Assembly (NCBI GenBank): GCA_937125455.1
Contig: CAKZLK010000061.1
Span: forward strand, 51,836 to 115,835
Direction: 5' to 3'
DNA from: an uncultured Aequorivita sp.
GTDB taxonomy: Bacteria > Bacteroidota > Bacteroidia > Flavobacteriales > Flavobacteriaceae
Length of the DNA stretch: 64,000 bases
This document shows positions 29,793-38,544 of this stretch, piece by piece (within the stretch, counting starts at the first letter, position 1; the number at the start of each line of letters is the position of its first letter). The notes under the pieces were generated by a model. The model saw only the letters and a program-made list of their open reading frames with translations, made no database searches and was not told the DNA's origin. The position numbers were made by a program, and so were the translations under genes.

Positions 29793-30310
29793 TAGTCCAG
29801 TTTTATTTTTCCAAGCCTTAAATCTCTTTCTTTGGAATATTCATAATATTTTGGAAAATATTGATTATGTAATGTGCCGACAAATCCAAGGATTTGTCTA
29901 AAATGATTTCCATTCCAGATTTCATATGAAATTCCATTTTTGTCATTACACCTTAGCTTTTCAAAAGATTCAGTAACTCCAACGTGCACGGAACTTTTGG
30001 CTATGAGTAAATAACCACAAGCTCCATATTCACTTATAAGTGTAGGTATGTTAATTTTGTCCATATGACTTTTTAAAAGATTATCATAGAATTTGCATTG
30101 AACAACCCATTTTCGTTCGTAAGTAACAATTGTATCATCAATTAAAAGGGAAACCAAAATATCTCTTCCACCATCTGGTCCATTACCAGAAGGTTCAACT
30201 CTCACATTAGTAATTTGATTTGTATCGAGCTTTTTGATTTCTCGAAAATAATCAGCAACAAGGTCTTCAAATTCTTCCCAATTTGCTATTTCGTTAAAAT
30301 CAATTTTCAT
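29792..30310 (-). CDS. Mrr-like restriction endonuclease domain protein
   Basis: FEDLVADYFREI...GNGPDGGRDILVS...WVVQCKFYD; start overlaps stop of next gene. Confidence 0.7.
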   Translation of the reverse strand: MKIDFNEIANWEEFEDLVADYFREIKKLDTNQITNVRVEPSGNGPDGGRDILVSLLIDDTIVTYERKWVVQCKFYDNLLKSHMDKINIPTLISEYGACGYLLIAKSSVHVGVTESFEKLRCNDKNGISYEIWNGNHFRQILGFVGTLHNQYFPKYYEYSKERDLRLGKIKLD

Positions 30311-30511
30311 TTCTCTTAATTCTTAGGTCCTGTTGTTATGGCAATAAATAGGCACGTAATTATAAGTTTCACTAAAGCTGACTCTTTTAAGTTTATTATT
30401 ATTTGCCTTCAAATAACCAAATCAAAAGATTTGAAGACTATCAAATATACCGAAACTTTGGTTTAAATAATATCACACTTATTACTTCTAAAAGTGTTTC
30501 ACAACCGACAT

Positions 30512-31441
30512 TTATTTCGCGTTTTCAATCATTGGTTCAATAAGTATTCTTAAAAATTTTGCCCCAATAATAACATCCAGATACCAAATCATTTTATGCG
30601 AATATGTAGAATTGTCAAATAAATTTATATCGTGTTTTATATCTAATGCCCAAGTAAAGTAACGCTTCATTGCAATTTGATGTAAACAGATTTCGGATAA
30701 TGATTGCTCCATTTCTATCCATTTCCCACCACTAATTGATGGGACAAATTTATTATGGCTAATTTTTTTTAATGAATTGATTACATTGTGATAGAAATTA
30801 CCATGTGCGCTCTCCGAGAGTTTGGTGTAGTGATCTTTTCGAATGGCGTTCCAATAAATATCAAAGGCTTCTTTTGAGTTTTGCTTACGACCCAGAGATT
30901 TGCCTATTTCTCTCATTACAGATTCCGACATTCCTTCAATAGTTTTGTTCTTAGGCGAAATAAATGGATTTCCTTCTTTCTTATGATTTGGCTTTATATG
31001 ATTCTCAAAAAAATCCTTTCGATATAATATGCATAGGGCTAAATCGGATATTTCAATTGAGTTCCGATATACTGTTTTTGCTTGAGTATCGAAACCCAAC
31101 TCATATAAATATTTTACAGAAAAGAGATTATTTGTCAGAAGGATTAAGAGTTGAGTAAAATATCCCTTTTGGGTATATTCTGAATCTGCTTCAGATTTTA
31201 ATTCAGGAGATTCTTCTAACATTATCAGGGTTATACTGATATTCCAAATTATTAATGCATCTAGAGTTAAGCTATAGATACTATATTCCTTCTCGAAAAA
31301 CTCCTGATTTTCCGATTGGATCTTTTTAGATTCAAACCAACTTTCAAAGCTTTCTAATGATTCTTTGAGTTGTTCCTTGGTAAACCTATCCTCTGGAATC
31401 ATTTTTATATTCTCAATTAATAAGTCTTTAATTTTTTGCAT
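30512..31441 (-). CDS. hypothetical protein, DUF5677-like
   Basis: LGFDTQAKTVYRNSIEISDLALCILYRKDF pattern; family assignment from memory. Confidence 0.4.
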   Translation of the reverse strand: MQKIKDLLIENIKMIPEDRFTKEQLKESLESFESWFESKKIQSENQEFFEKEYSIYSLTLDALIIWNISITLIMLEESPELKSEADSEYTQKGYFTQLLILLTNNLFSVKYLYELGFDTQAKTVYRNSIEISDLALCILYRKDFFENHIKPNHKKEGNPFISPKNKTIEGMSESVMREIGKSLGRKQNSKEAFDIYWNAIRKDHYTKLSESAHGNFYHNVINSLKKISHNKFVPSISGGKWIEMEQSLSEICLHQIAMKRYFTWALDIKHDINLFDNSTYSHKMIWYLDVIIGAKFLRILIEPMIENAK

Positions 31442-31601
31442 TTAGGTGGTTTGAGTGTTAAAATAGAGCTGAAAACAGAAACTATCCATTCGGTTAATCA
31501 CAAGCCAAATTTTCAAATTTGGCGACTCGAAAAACCACCTTTAACCTGAGATTAAGCAACTAATTGCCCTATTATTTTGTAGGTCTATACATGCAGCATA
31601 T

Positions 31602-32171
31602 TTAATCGAACTCGATTTGTTTAATTCTATCTAGCAAAGATTCTTCCTCAGGAAACTGATATCTTGCCATAAAATTTTCGAAATTTTTGTTTTGAACTAA
31701 TCCATTATTATATATATTAAATTCTATTACAGGTGACGAAAATTTACGACCTACATACTTAGTTAAGTTAGAATAATCCGATAGAGTAGGCGAAAAAATT
31801 ATAGTCCCTTTACTTAACTTTCTGTTTTTTATCTTTTCAATTTTTTCCAAGTCGACATTAAACACGATAAGTTCATTTCGTACTGAGGTATTAGGATAAA
31901 CATCTTTAATTGCTTTAAAGAAAATTTCGTCAATTCTGTCGTTTGGATAATTTTCCTGTTTAGGATATTCATTAATTAAGCAACTTATCCTATTTTCAAT
32001 TGAATTATCTTCTGCTTCGGGCTGGCTAAACTTGTAATCATCAGAAAATTTACGTTTATAGATTATACTTAAATTAGGAAATCCATTGAATTTTGCATCC
32101 GTACTAATTTGAATATGTTTTAAAATTCGAAATTCTTTCAATTCAAGTGATGTGATTGTTTTTACTTTCAT
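31602..32171 (-). CDS. hypothetical protein
   Basis: ORF track. Confidence 0.5.
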   Translation of the reverse strand: MKVKTITSLELKEFRILKHIQISTDAKFNGFPNLSIIYKRKFSDDYKFSQPEAEDNSIENRISCLINEYPKQENYPNDRIDEIFFKAIKDVYPNTSVRNELIVFNVDLEKIEKIKNRKLSKGTIIFSPTLSDYSNLTKYVGRKFSSPVIEFNIYNNGLVQNKNFENFMARYQFPEEESLLDRIKQIEFD

Positions 32172-32458
32172 TTTGTTTTTTTAAATTGCTTGTAACAAGC
32201 AGGCATGATTAGCTGTTACATTTATATATACATATATGGTTTATCTTGTTTAACTTCAAATATCTGAGTAATTCAAGGCAAACCAATCTGGAAAACCGAA
32301 TTGCAAATTTTTTAATCGGAGAGAATACCAAATATATGGAATAAATTTTAACTGTTGAACAATCATGTTTAATCTCGTAATGTGGTTTATCATATGACGA
32401 AGAATTGGTATTAAAAACTGAACTTAAATTTTTTTTAACTCTTTGTTGACAATAGGTT

Positions 32459-33046
32459 TTATTCTTCGATAAGACGAATTTTTAGAATTTTAATAAGAGT
32501 ATTTATTTTTTCTTTATACTCTGTGTTAATTAGTTTTTTTAGGTTTTCGTTTTGTATTTTTAAAAATGTATCCAATTCGCTTTGATCTAGGAAATTTTTG
32601 GGGAAATCATCAATTTCAATGCTTGAATAATTATATATATTGTCTATTGCAGATTCTAGTTCAGAGTTAATTTTGAAGCAAGTTTGGATTAAACCAAGGG
32701 TTTCGAAAAATTGCATTTGATAATTTGAAACATCTTTAATCAAGGATAATGCTCTTTCATTTTGTTTCCTTGCTTCATTAAAATCATCGATATTGTTTGA
32801 AAATTGTAAAAAGCGAGTTTCGTAAAATTCACATAGTAATTTGGCTTCTCCATTCGTTTGGACAGATTGAATCCAAGGAATTTTTAATGCCATAACTTTA
32901 GAATAAGCAATTCTCCTGCTATCATATATTTTTTGTCTTTTGTAAAGATTATATGAATTTTTATGGTTGACATAACTACCTACTAATACACCAAAAATTG
33001 TAAAAAGAGCTGGTATTAAAATTTGCATTAACATTCCTGTTTCCAT
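32459..33046 (-). CDS. hypothetical protein with N-terminal TM segment
   Basis: N-terminal MLMQILIPALFTIFGVLVGSYVNHK. Confidence 0.6.
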   Translation of the reverse strand: METGMLMQILIPALFTIFGVLVGSYVNHKNSYNLYKRQKIYDSRRIAYSKVMALKIPWIQSVQTNGEAKLLCEFYETRFLQFSNNIDDFNEARKQNERALSLIKDVSNYQMQFFETLGLIQTCFKINSELESAIDNIYNYSSIEIDDFPKNFLDQSELDTFLKIQNENLKKLINTEYKEKINTLIKILKIRLIEE

Positions 33047-33249
33047 TTTTTAAACTATTACCAACTTATTTAATAATTACTATTTTATTTTATCAGAAAT
33101 AAAACAAACATAAATCCACATATAATGGAAAACTATAAAAAGGCATTTTCTTAATCGGGGAGAAGATCAAATATAGTAAATTTCAATTATCAATTGGCAA
33201 TTAACGAATTGGAGAGTTGGATGTGAACATTTTTTTTCACTTTTTTATT

Positions 33250-33510
33250 TTAATTCTTTGGAAAATCAAAATCAAATAAATCTCTGGGATGAACATCTAG
33301 CCCTTTAGCAAGCTCGAGAATAGTAGGTAATTGTATTTTTATAAGTCCTTTTTCAATTTTACTTATATCACTATAGTCCACATTACACCTTTGTGCTAGT
33401 TTTCTATAACTTAGATTTTTAGATTTCCTAAGTTTAGAAATTCTCTCACCAAAAGCTTTTAAAAATAATTCAGCTTCTTCCACTGCCATAAAACTTATGT
33501 TTGACGACAA
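33250..33510 (-). CDS. XRE-family HTH regulator
   Basis: ISKLRKSKNLSYRKLAQRCNVDYSDISKIEKGLIKIQLPTILELAKGLDV. Confidence 0.85.
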   Translation of the reverse strand: MSSNISFMAVEEAELFLKAFGERISKLRKSKNLSYRKLAQRCNVDYSDISKIEKGLIKIQLPTILELAKGLDVHPRDLFDFDFPKN

Positions 33511-33642
33511 TTTGAAAATTTCATTTCAAAATAATGTGGGCTTATTAGCCCACTATTAAAATATTATTCATATATTTGGTTCAGAATTATATATTTGCGA
33601 TACTTCTTAAAGTAAAATAGTAGAAGCATTCGCTTTGAATCT

Positions 33643-33775
33643 CGGACAGAAAACTGGTACTTTTTATACGACGAGAGGATAAGTGTAAATGCTCACGACC
33701 CGGGGCGTGGGCTTACTTATTGTCGTAGGGTATACCAGTACCTCTGTTCGGTAAGTTGAGTCTCCACGCCCTTTT
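33643..33775 (+). promoter_or_regulatory. structured RNA leader or ncRNA upstream of the sigma-factor gene, with alternative terminator-like hairpin
   Basis: Nested stems CGGACAG/CTGTTCG, CTGGTA/TACCAG, TACGAC/GTCGTA, ATAAGT/ACTTAT, GCTCACG/CGTGGGC; competing GGGCGTGG/CCACGCCC followed by TTTTTG. Confidence 0.55.
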
Positions 33776-33907
33776 TGTTTGTTAAAAACAGGCTGGATTC
33801 ACAGCTCTTTTCAAGGCCATCTTCTCTTAAACATTCGAAAGAGCTCGCTTTAGTTATAAACAATAATCAAGTTAATGTTGTTGCAACTATTCATTAAATG
33901 AGGTCTT

Positions 33908-34684
33908 ATGTCAGATGATACATTTATACAATTAAAGAAAGGCTGTCCCGCCGCCTTTGCGCACATACACGCAAAGTACAGCAGGAACATCTTCTGGGTG
34001 GGCAAGCGGCTTATTGAGAATGAGTTCGTTATAGAAACCTTGGTACAGGATGCTTTCTTAAAACTGTGGCTCCATAGGGACACGTTGGAATCACCCAAGC
34101 ACGTCTTCTTTTTTTTAAGGTTCGTGATGAAAAGGGAATGCATATCCTACTACACCCGCCCCAGAAACAAGTTTTCCAGAAACATCCATTCGCTCGAACG
34201 GTTCGAAAATTACCAGGATTATATGGCGGGCTATGACCCTGTTGCTGAGGCAGAAGATCTAAAAGCCCAAAATATGAACCAAGAGGAATTGGAACAAATC
34301 GAAAAAGTATTGCCTCTACTCGATACCGAAAGTCACCGTTTTATAGAACTCTGCTTAAAATATGGCTTTCAGTACAAGGCCATTGCAGAGGCGATGGGGA
34401 CGAGCATTAAAGAAACAAGCAACAAGATTAAAAAAGCCATTGGGGAAATCAGAAACATAATCCATCAATGTGAGAGCTTTGAAAAACCTACGGTCAAATT
34501 GAAAGTTGAGGGGGTCATCACCGATCAACAGGCAGAGGTGCTGAAACTTCGTTGTGAGGAGAAATATTCGTTTGCCGATATTGCCACGGCGCTCAACCTT
34601 TCACAAAAGGAAGTTCACAGTGAGTTTATGGTAGCCTATAAGCTATCCCGTGACGGATACCAACAGCAACCCCAATCTGCATAA
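33908..34684 (+). CDS. ECF-type RNA polymerase sigma factor associated with a Cas12f-like protein
   Basis: Sigma2 region AFAHIHAKYSRNIFWVGKRLIENEFVIETLVQDAFLKLWLHRD; sigma4 HRFIELCLKYGFQYKAIAEAMGTSIKETSNKI; extra C-terminal HTH-like region. Confidence 0.85.
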   Translation: MSDDTFIQLKKGCPAAFAHIHAKYSRNIFWVGKRLIENEFVIETLVQDAFLKLWLHRDTLESPKHVFFFLRFVMKRECISYYTRPRNKFSRNIHSLERFENYQDYMAGYDPVAEAEDLKAQNMNQEELEQIEKVLPLLDTESHRFIELCLKYGFQYKAIAEAMGTSIKETSNKIKKAIGEIRNIIHQCESFEKPTVKLKVEGVITDQQAEVLKLRCEEKYSFADIATALNLSQKEVHSEFMVAYKLSRDGYQQQPQSA

Positions 34685-34685
34685 T

Positions 34686-35783
34686 ATGGAAAAGGCCACA
34701 ATGAAACTGACACGAAAGATTCAGCTCTTGGTAGACCTCCCTTCCCAAGAAGAAAGGAAGGAGGCACTGGACACGCTATACCAATGGCAGAACAGGTGTT
34801 TTAGGGCGGCCAACCTCATCGTTACCCATCTGTATGTGCAGGAAATGATAAAGGAATTTCTTTACCTATCGGCAGGTGTACAATATAAACTGGCCGATGA
34901 AAAAAAAGATGAGGATGGAATCCTCCAACGTTCCCGAATTAATACTACCTATCGGGTGGTATCAGATCGTTTTAAGGGCGAGATCCCCACGAATATATTG
35001 TCCACCCTCAACAAGACCTTGATTACTTCCTTTAATAAAAACAGGCCTGAGTACTGGCGGGGCGAATGCTCCCTTAAGAACTTCAAAAGGGATATGGCGT
35101 TTCCGTTCAGCATGGAATTGGTAAGCGGACTACATTATGACGATGAGAAAAATGCCTTCTGCTTTAGTCTGTTCCAGATCCCCTTCCGCACCTATCTGGG
35201 GAAAGACTTTACGGACAAGAAAAAACTATTGGAACGTGTCGTAGCGGGAGAGACAAAGCTCTGTACCTCACATATCAAATTAAAGGATGGCAAGATTTTC
35301 TGGCTTCCGGTTTTCGAAATTGAAAAGGATGAACATCATCTTAGACCCGAAGTAATCGCCGAGGCTTCCCTTTCGTTGGAATATCCGATAATAGTAAAGA
35401 CAGGCAACAACAAGCTCACCATTGGCAGCAAGGAAGAATTTATGTACAGAAGGTTGGCGATACAGGCAGCCAGAAAACGGGCACAGGCTGGGGCGACCCA
35501 TTCCAGATCGGGTAAAGGAACCAATAGAAAATTAAAGGCCGTGCGCTCTTTCCATCAAAAGGAAAACAAATATATACGGCACCGTATCCATGTCTACAGC
35601 AAAAGACTCATAGACTTTTGTATCAAACATCAGGTGGGCACGTTGATATTGGTCAACCAGGAGGATAAGATCGGGATAGCCAAGGCAGAGAAATTTGTTC
35701 TACGGAACTGGAGCTATTATGATCTGATGGTCAAAATAAAATATAAGGCCGAAAAGGCAGGCATCGAGCTTTTGGTCGAATGA
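34686..35783 (+). CDS. nuclease-dead Cas12f/TnpB-like protein (dCas12f), truncated before the zinc ribbon and RuvC-III
   Basis: By-eye similarity to Un1Cas12f1: RKLKAVRSFHQKENKYIRHRIHVYSKRLIDFCIKHQVGTLILVNQE and LRNWSYYDLMVKIKYKAEKAGIELLVE; RuvC-I Asp and RuvC-II Glu replaced; start 2 bp after the sigma-factor stop. Confidence 0.85.
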   Translation: MEKATMKLTRKIQLLVDLPSQEERKEALDTLYQWQNRCFRAANLIVTHLYVQEMIKEFLYLSAGVQYKLADEKKDEDGILQRSRINTTYRVVSDRFKGEIPTNILSTLNKTLITSFNKNRPEYWRGECSLKNFKRDMAFPFSMELVSGLHYDDEKNAFCFSLFQIPFRTYLGKDFTDKKKLLERVVAGETKLCTSHIKLKDGKIFWLPVFEIEKDEHHLRPEVIAEASLSLEYPIIVKTGNNKLTIGSKEEFMYRRLAIQAARKRAQAGATHSRSGKGTNRKLKAVRSFHQKENKYIRHRIHVYSKRLIDFCIKHQVGTLILVNQEDKIGIAKAEKFVLRNWSYYDLMVKIKYKAEKAGIELLVE

Positions 35784-35893
35784 TAAACTGATTGCGAAAC
35801 GAGGGTGCTTGTACACCCGTAAGGTGAGGTCACTTTAGAACACTCACTAAATGTAAAGAGCATATACAACGCGTGGACTCTCTTATTTTAAAT
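35784..35893 (+). ncRNA. candidate guide RNA for the dCas12f-like protein; scaffold about 35784-35870, guide about 35871-35893
   Basis: Immediately downstream of the dCas12f gene; hairpins GGGTG-CTTGTA-CACCC and GTGAG...CTCAC; 3' scaffold end GCATATACAAC resembles the Cas12f repeat end (..ATGCAAC); then GCGTGGACTCTCTTATTTTA. Confidence 0.5.
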
Positions 35894-36420
35894 GAGGGCA
35901 AAATTTTTATCGAATTAAAAAAACTGTCGGGAATTATCGATCAATTTCCGAGTGGGCAAAATTGGCATCTTACTAAAAAATCCGTGAAAAATTTGCCTGT
36001 TAATAGGCTGTCCGAAGGTTTTTCACGAAAATTTACTAAAAAATAAATTTGCAATATTTTATAAAACCCTTTAAATAAAGAATTTGTAAAACTATAACAT
36101 CGCGCAGCGTGTTATCCTCTTGCTTTACAAATTTTTTCCGCTCCGCTCCAAAAAAAGTAAACAAAATCAAACTAAAACAAACATAAATTTATAGCCAAAC
36201 ATTTTATTTTTTTAATATCAATTACCTTTTAACTTTAGAGAATAATCAAAGAAAGGGAGTTTATTTTTAGATCAAACCCAAACGATTTACTTATTATATC
36301 TTGAGCGTTTTCCTTTCCTTTTTGATTTATAGCAGAATCTTACAGACAATAGGATTCGCTACCCTAAAAACAGACACCATCCCCATCCTATTCTCGATTT
36401 ACTTCCCATAGCGCCATCGC

Positions 36421-36543
36421 GTTACCTTTCCGATACTGCTCCATTTTAAAATTTAAAATTAGAAAAGAACTTATAAAAGGGAGCTTGCGACCGGTTATGC
36501 AGTTCTCTAATTTTAAATTTTATACCTTTTATCGGAAAGGTAA
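36421..36543. repeat. long imperfect inverted repeat (arms about 45 nt)
   Basis: Left TTACCTTTCCGATA...AAAATTTAAAATTAGAAAAGAACT; right AGTTCTCTAATTTTAAATTTTATA...TCGGAAAGGTAA. Confidence 0.7.
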
Positions 36544-36789
36544 TGGGATGTTGGGATTTATCAATTTAAATGGGACGTTTTGGAATTTTACTTTGGAAAC
36601 CTGCACACCAAATCAATCAGGATGAAGCGGACTCAATTTCAAAATTTTATATACCGAGATTTATTTCTTTCAATAACCTTCAAATTAAATTTTGGGATTT
36701 GTGTCCAAGACCATTTAGTGAAGCGCATTTCCCGGAATGCAATGGAGCGGGAATGGGCTGGAACGGGGGAAGGTTTTATCAAAGTTAAA

Positions 36790-37782
36790 TTACCAATTTA
36801 ATTGGTGTATCCTTTCTTGCAAAATAGTAAGTCGTCTCAAAATATCATCCCAAGAAAGAGATTCACCCGCAAACATACTCTCTTGCATTAAATTATAGTC
36901 GGCAGCATACTTTTGGATAACTGAAGGAGGTGGTATCACTTGAATTGAACTTGGCTTATGCTTGGTATAATCTATTCCTTTTAAGGGCGAAAAAGCACTG
37001 CGATGTTCAGCTATATGGTAAAATAGATCTGCATCTTTAAAAGCTTTTTTTGCGTGGTCAGTGTCCATTAATCTTTCTAGATCATAGAGATGCCGACTTA
37101 AGCGTTCTACTCTAATACTATCTTTTTGCCATTCCTCGTGTAGCAGGAATATTTTTTCTAAAAAAGTTCGTTGCGGTTCCACAGTTCTTACAGCAAATGC
37201 TGGATTTGTAAAAGGCTCTTCATTAAATTCTCTGTCCACAACGGAATTTACAGGAACATCCTCGAAAGGCTCACGAAGAGATCTACAACTTACTTCCAAT
37301 AGTATTCTTGGTTTTAAATAATCGCTATGTTTTGTCAAGGGATCATACGTAATAAAAATCCTTAGAGGATCAGTATCAGAATCTTCAAATGGTTCCACAC
37401 CCATAGAGTTAATCGGGAGTTTTCTTTTTTTTACTGCTTCTGTTAAATCCGCAAGCAGTTCTGTGCTGATGAATTTGGCACTTTTCTTCCGAAGTTTCTG
37501 TATTTGTGTTCGGGACAATTTACCTTCCATATTAAAAAATGAACGGTCAATTGCCAAGTCTATATCTTCAGAAAAGCGATTTATTAAGTTATAACCTTTG
37601 CTTAAAGAAGTACCGCCCTTAAATACGAATGCTTCCGCATAGGGTAAAGAAAATACAATCCGAAGCATTTCTGTTACCCACCAATCCTTTTCTATTGCAT
37701 ATGCTGGGAGTCCTGCTCTTACACCAGTTTGGGTGAATATTCTCAATTTCTGTTCGTCGGCAAGGTCTATAAAATCACTCAT
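36790..37782 (-). CDS. abiEii: AbiEii/AbiGii-family nucleotidyltransferase toxin
   Basis: AFVFKGGTSLSKGYNLINRFSEDIDLAID; paired with upstream AbiEi-like gene. Confidence 0.88.
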   Translation of the reverse strand: MSDFIDLADEQKLRIFTQTGVRAGLPAYAIEKDWWVTEMLRIVFSLPYAEAFVFKGGTSLSKGYNLINRFSEDIDLAIDRSFFNMEGKLSRTQIQKLRKKSAKFISTELLADLTEAVKKRKLPINSMGVEPFEDSDTDPLRIFITYDPLTKHSDYLKPRILLEVSCRSLREPFEDVPVNSVVDREFNEEPFTNPAFAVRTVEPQRTFLEKIFLLHEEWQKDSIRVERLSRHLYDLERLMDTDHAKKAFKDADLFYHIAEHRSAFSPLKGIDYTKHKPSSIQVIPPPSVIQKYAADYNLMQESMFAGESLSWDDILRRLTILQERIHQLNW

Positions 37783-38401
37783 AATAATACATAAGTAGGT
37801 CCCCAAAAATATCTGCAATCCATGATGGAGCAAGTTTCATATCGTGATATATATTTTCAGTTTCTTCTTTTTTTAATTGTTCTTTAATCTTTAAAATATC
37901 GTTTTGAGACACTTTTTCTTTTCCAATTTCTTTTAGTGCCTGAATAGCAAGTCCACTTAACCGACCCTTGGCGGCTAAATTTTTTGGGCTGGTTTTTTTA
38001 AACTTTATTCTGCGTTTACCAATGATTAGGGTTCGTGGTGACCCATCAGTTAGAAAAACGGCATTTAATGGAATTTGTGTTGAAAGTCCGAGCAGGTTTA
38101 ACGCCTGTATTCCGGTAGGAATAATACGAGCGTTGTCGCGTAGCGCTATTTCTTCCGCGATAGTTTCTATGTCCGGATATATTACGCCTAATAATTCGTC
38201 TCTCTCGGGATATAGATATATCCCTCGCGCTAATCGTGCTAAAAAACCATCATTTGTCAGTCGCAATAATGATTTTTTTGTATTCTCTACGCCATATTTT
38301 CTTTCAAATTCAGATGGCAAAACTATTTTACCTTTTTTCCCGACTTGAATTTCATCTTTTATTTTGTCCTTTACAGATTTCACAACTTTAATTTGTCCCA
38401 A
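37775..38401 (-). CDS. AbiEi-like antitoxin / DUF6088 family protein
   Basis: Overlaps AbiEii start; LLRLTNDGFLARLARGIYLYP winged-HTH-like. Confidence 0.8.
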   Translation of the reverse strand: MGQIKVVKSVKDKIKDEIQVGKKGKIVLPSEFERKYGVENTKKSLLRLTNDGFLARLARGIYLYPERDELLGVIYPDIETIAEEIALRDNARIIPTGIQALNLLGLSTQIPLNAVFLTDGSPRTLIIGKRRIKFKKTSPKNLAAKGRLSGLAIQALKEIGKEKVSQNDILKIKEQLKKEETENIYHDMKLAPSWIADIFGDLLMYYYE

Positions 38402-38544
38402 ATATATATCTTTTTTGGGACAAATTCAACTGTTTTCCCTCAAATATCCTTTAAAATACACACAATAACAAAAAATTCTATTTTTTTGTGTGTTTAATTA
38501 TTTTTTGTATTTTTGTATAAATGTTTAACTAGCAAAACTTATAT

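Noticed and set aside
35280-35524. Minus-strand ORFs inside the dCas12f gene
   Set aside because: Overlap a well-supported CDS; no independent coding signal.
34650-35783. IS200/IS605 TnpB transposon interpretation
   Set aside because: No TnpA, no IS605-type ends seen; RuvC residues lost and C-terminus missing; operonic with sigma factor.
35873-36046. GTG-started 57-aa ORF MDSLILNEGKIFIELKKLSG... overlapping the candidate guide
   Set aside because: No start-codon context or homology I recognise; kept only as an alternative explanation to the gRNA spacer.
33540-36550. Canonical CRISPR array near the Cas12f-like gene
   Set aside because: No regularly spaced repeats or Cas1/Cas2; only a single scaffold-like region.
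36570-36801. Two overlapping ORFs (72 and 73 aa)
   Set aside because: Overlapping frames, no recognisable motif, no supporting context.
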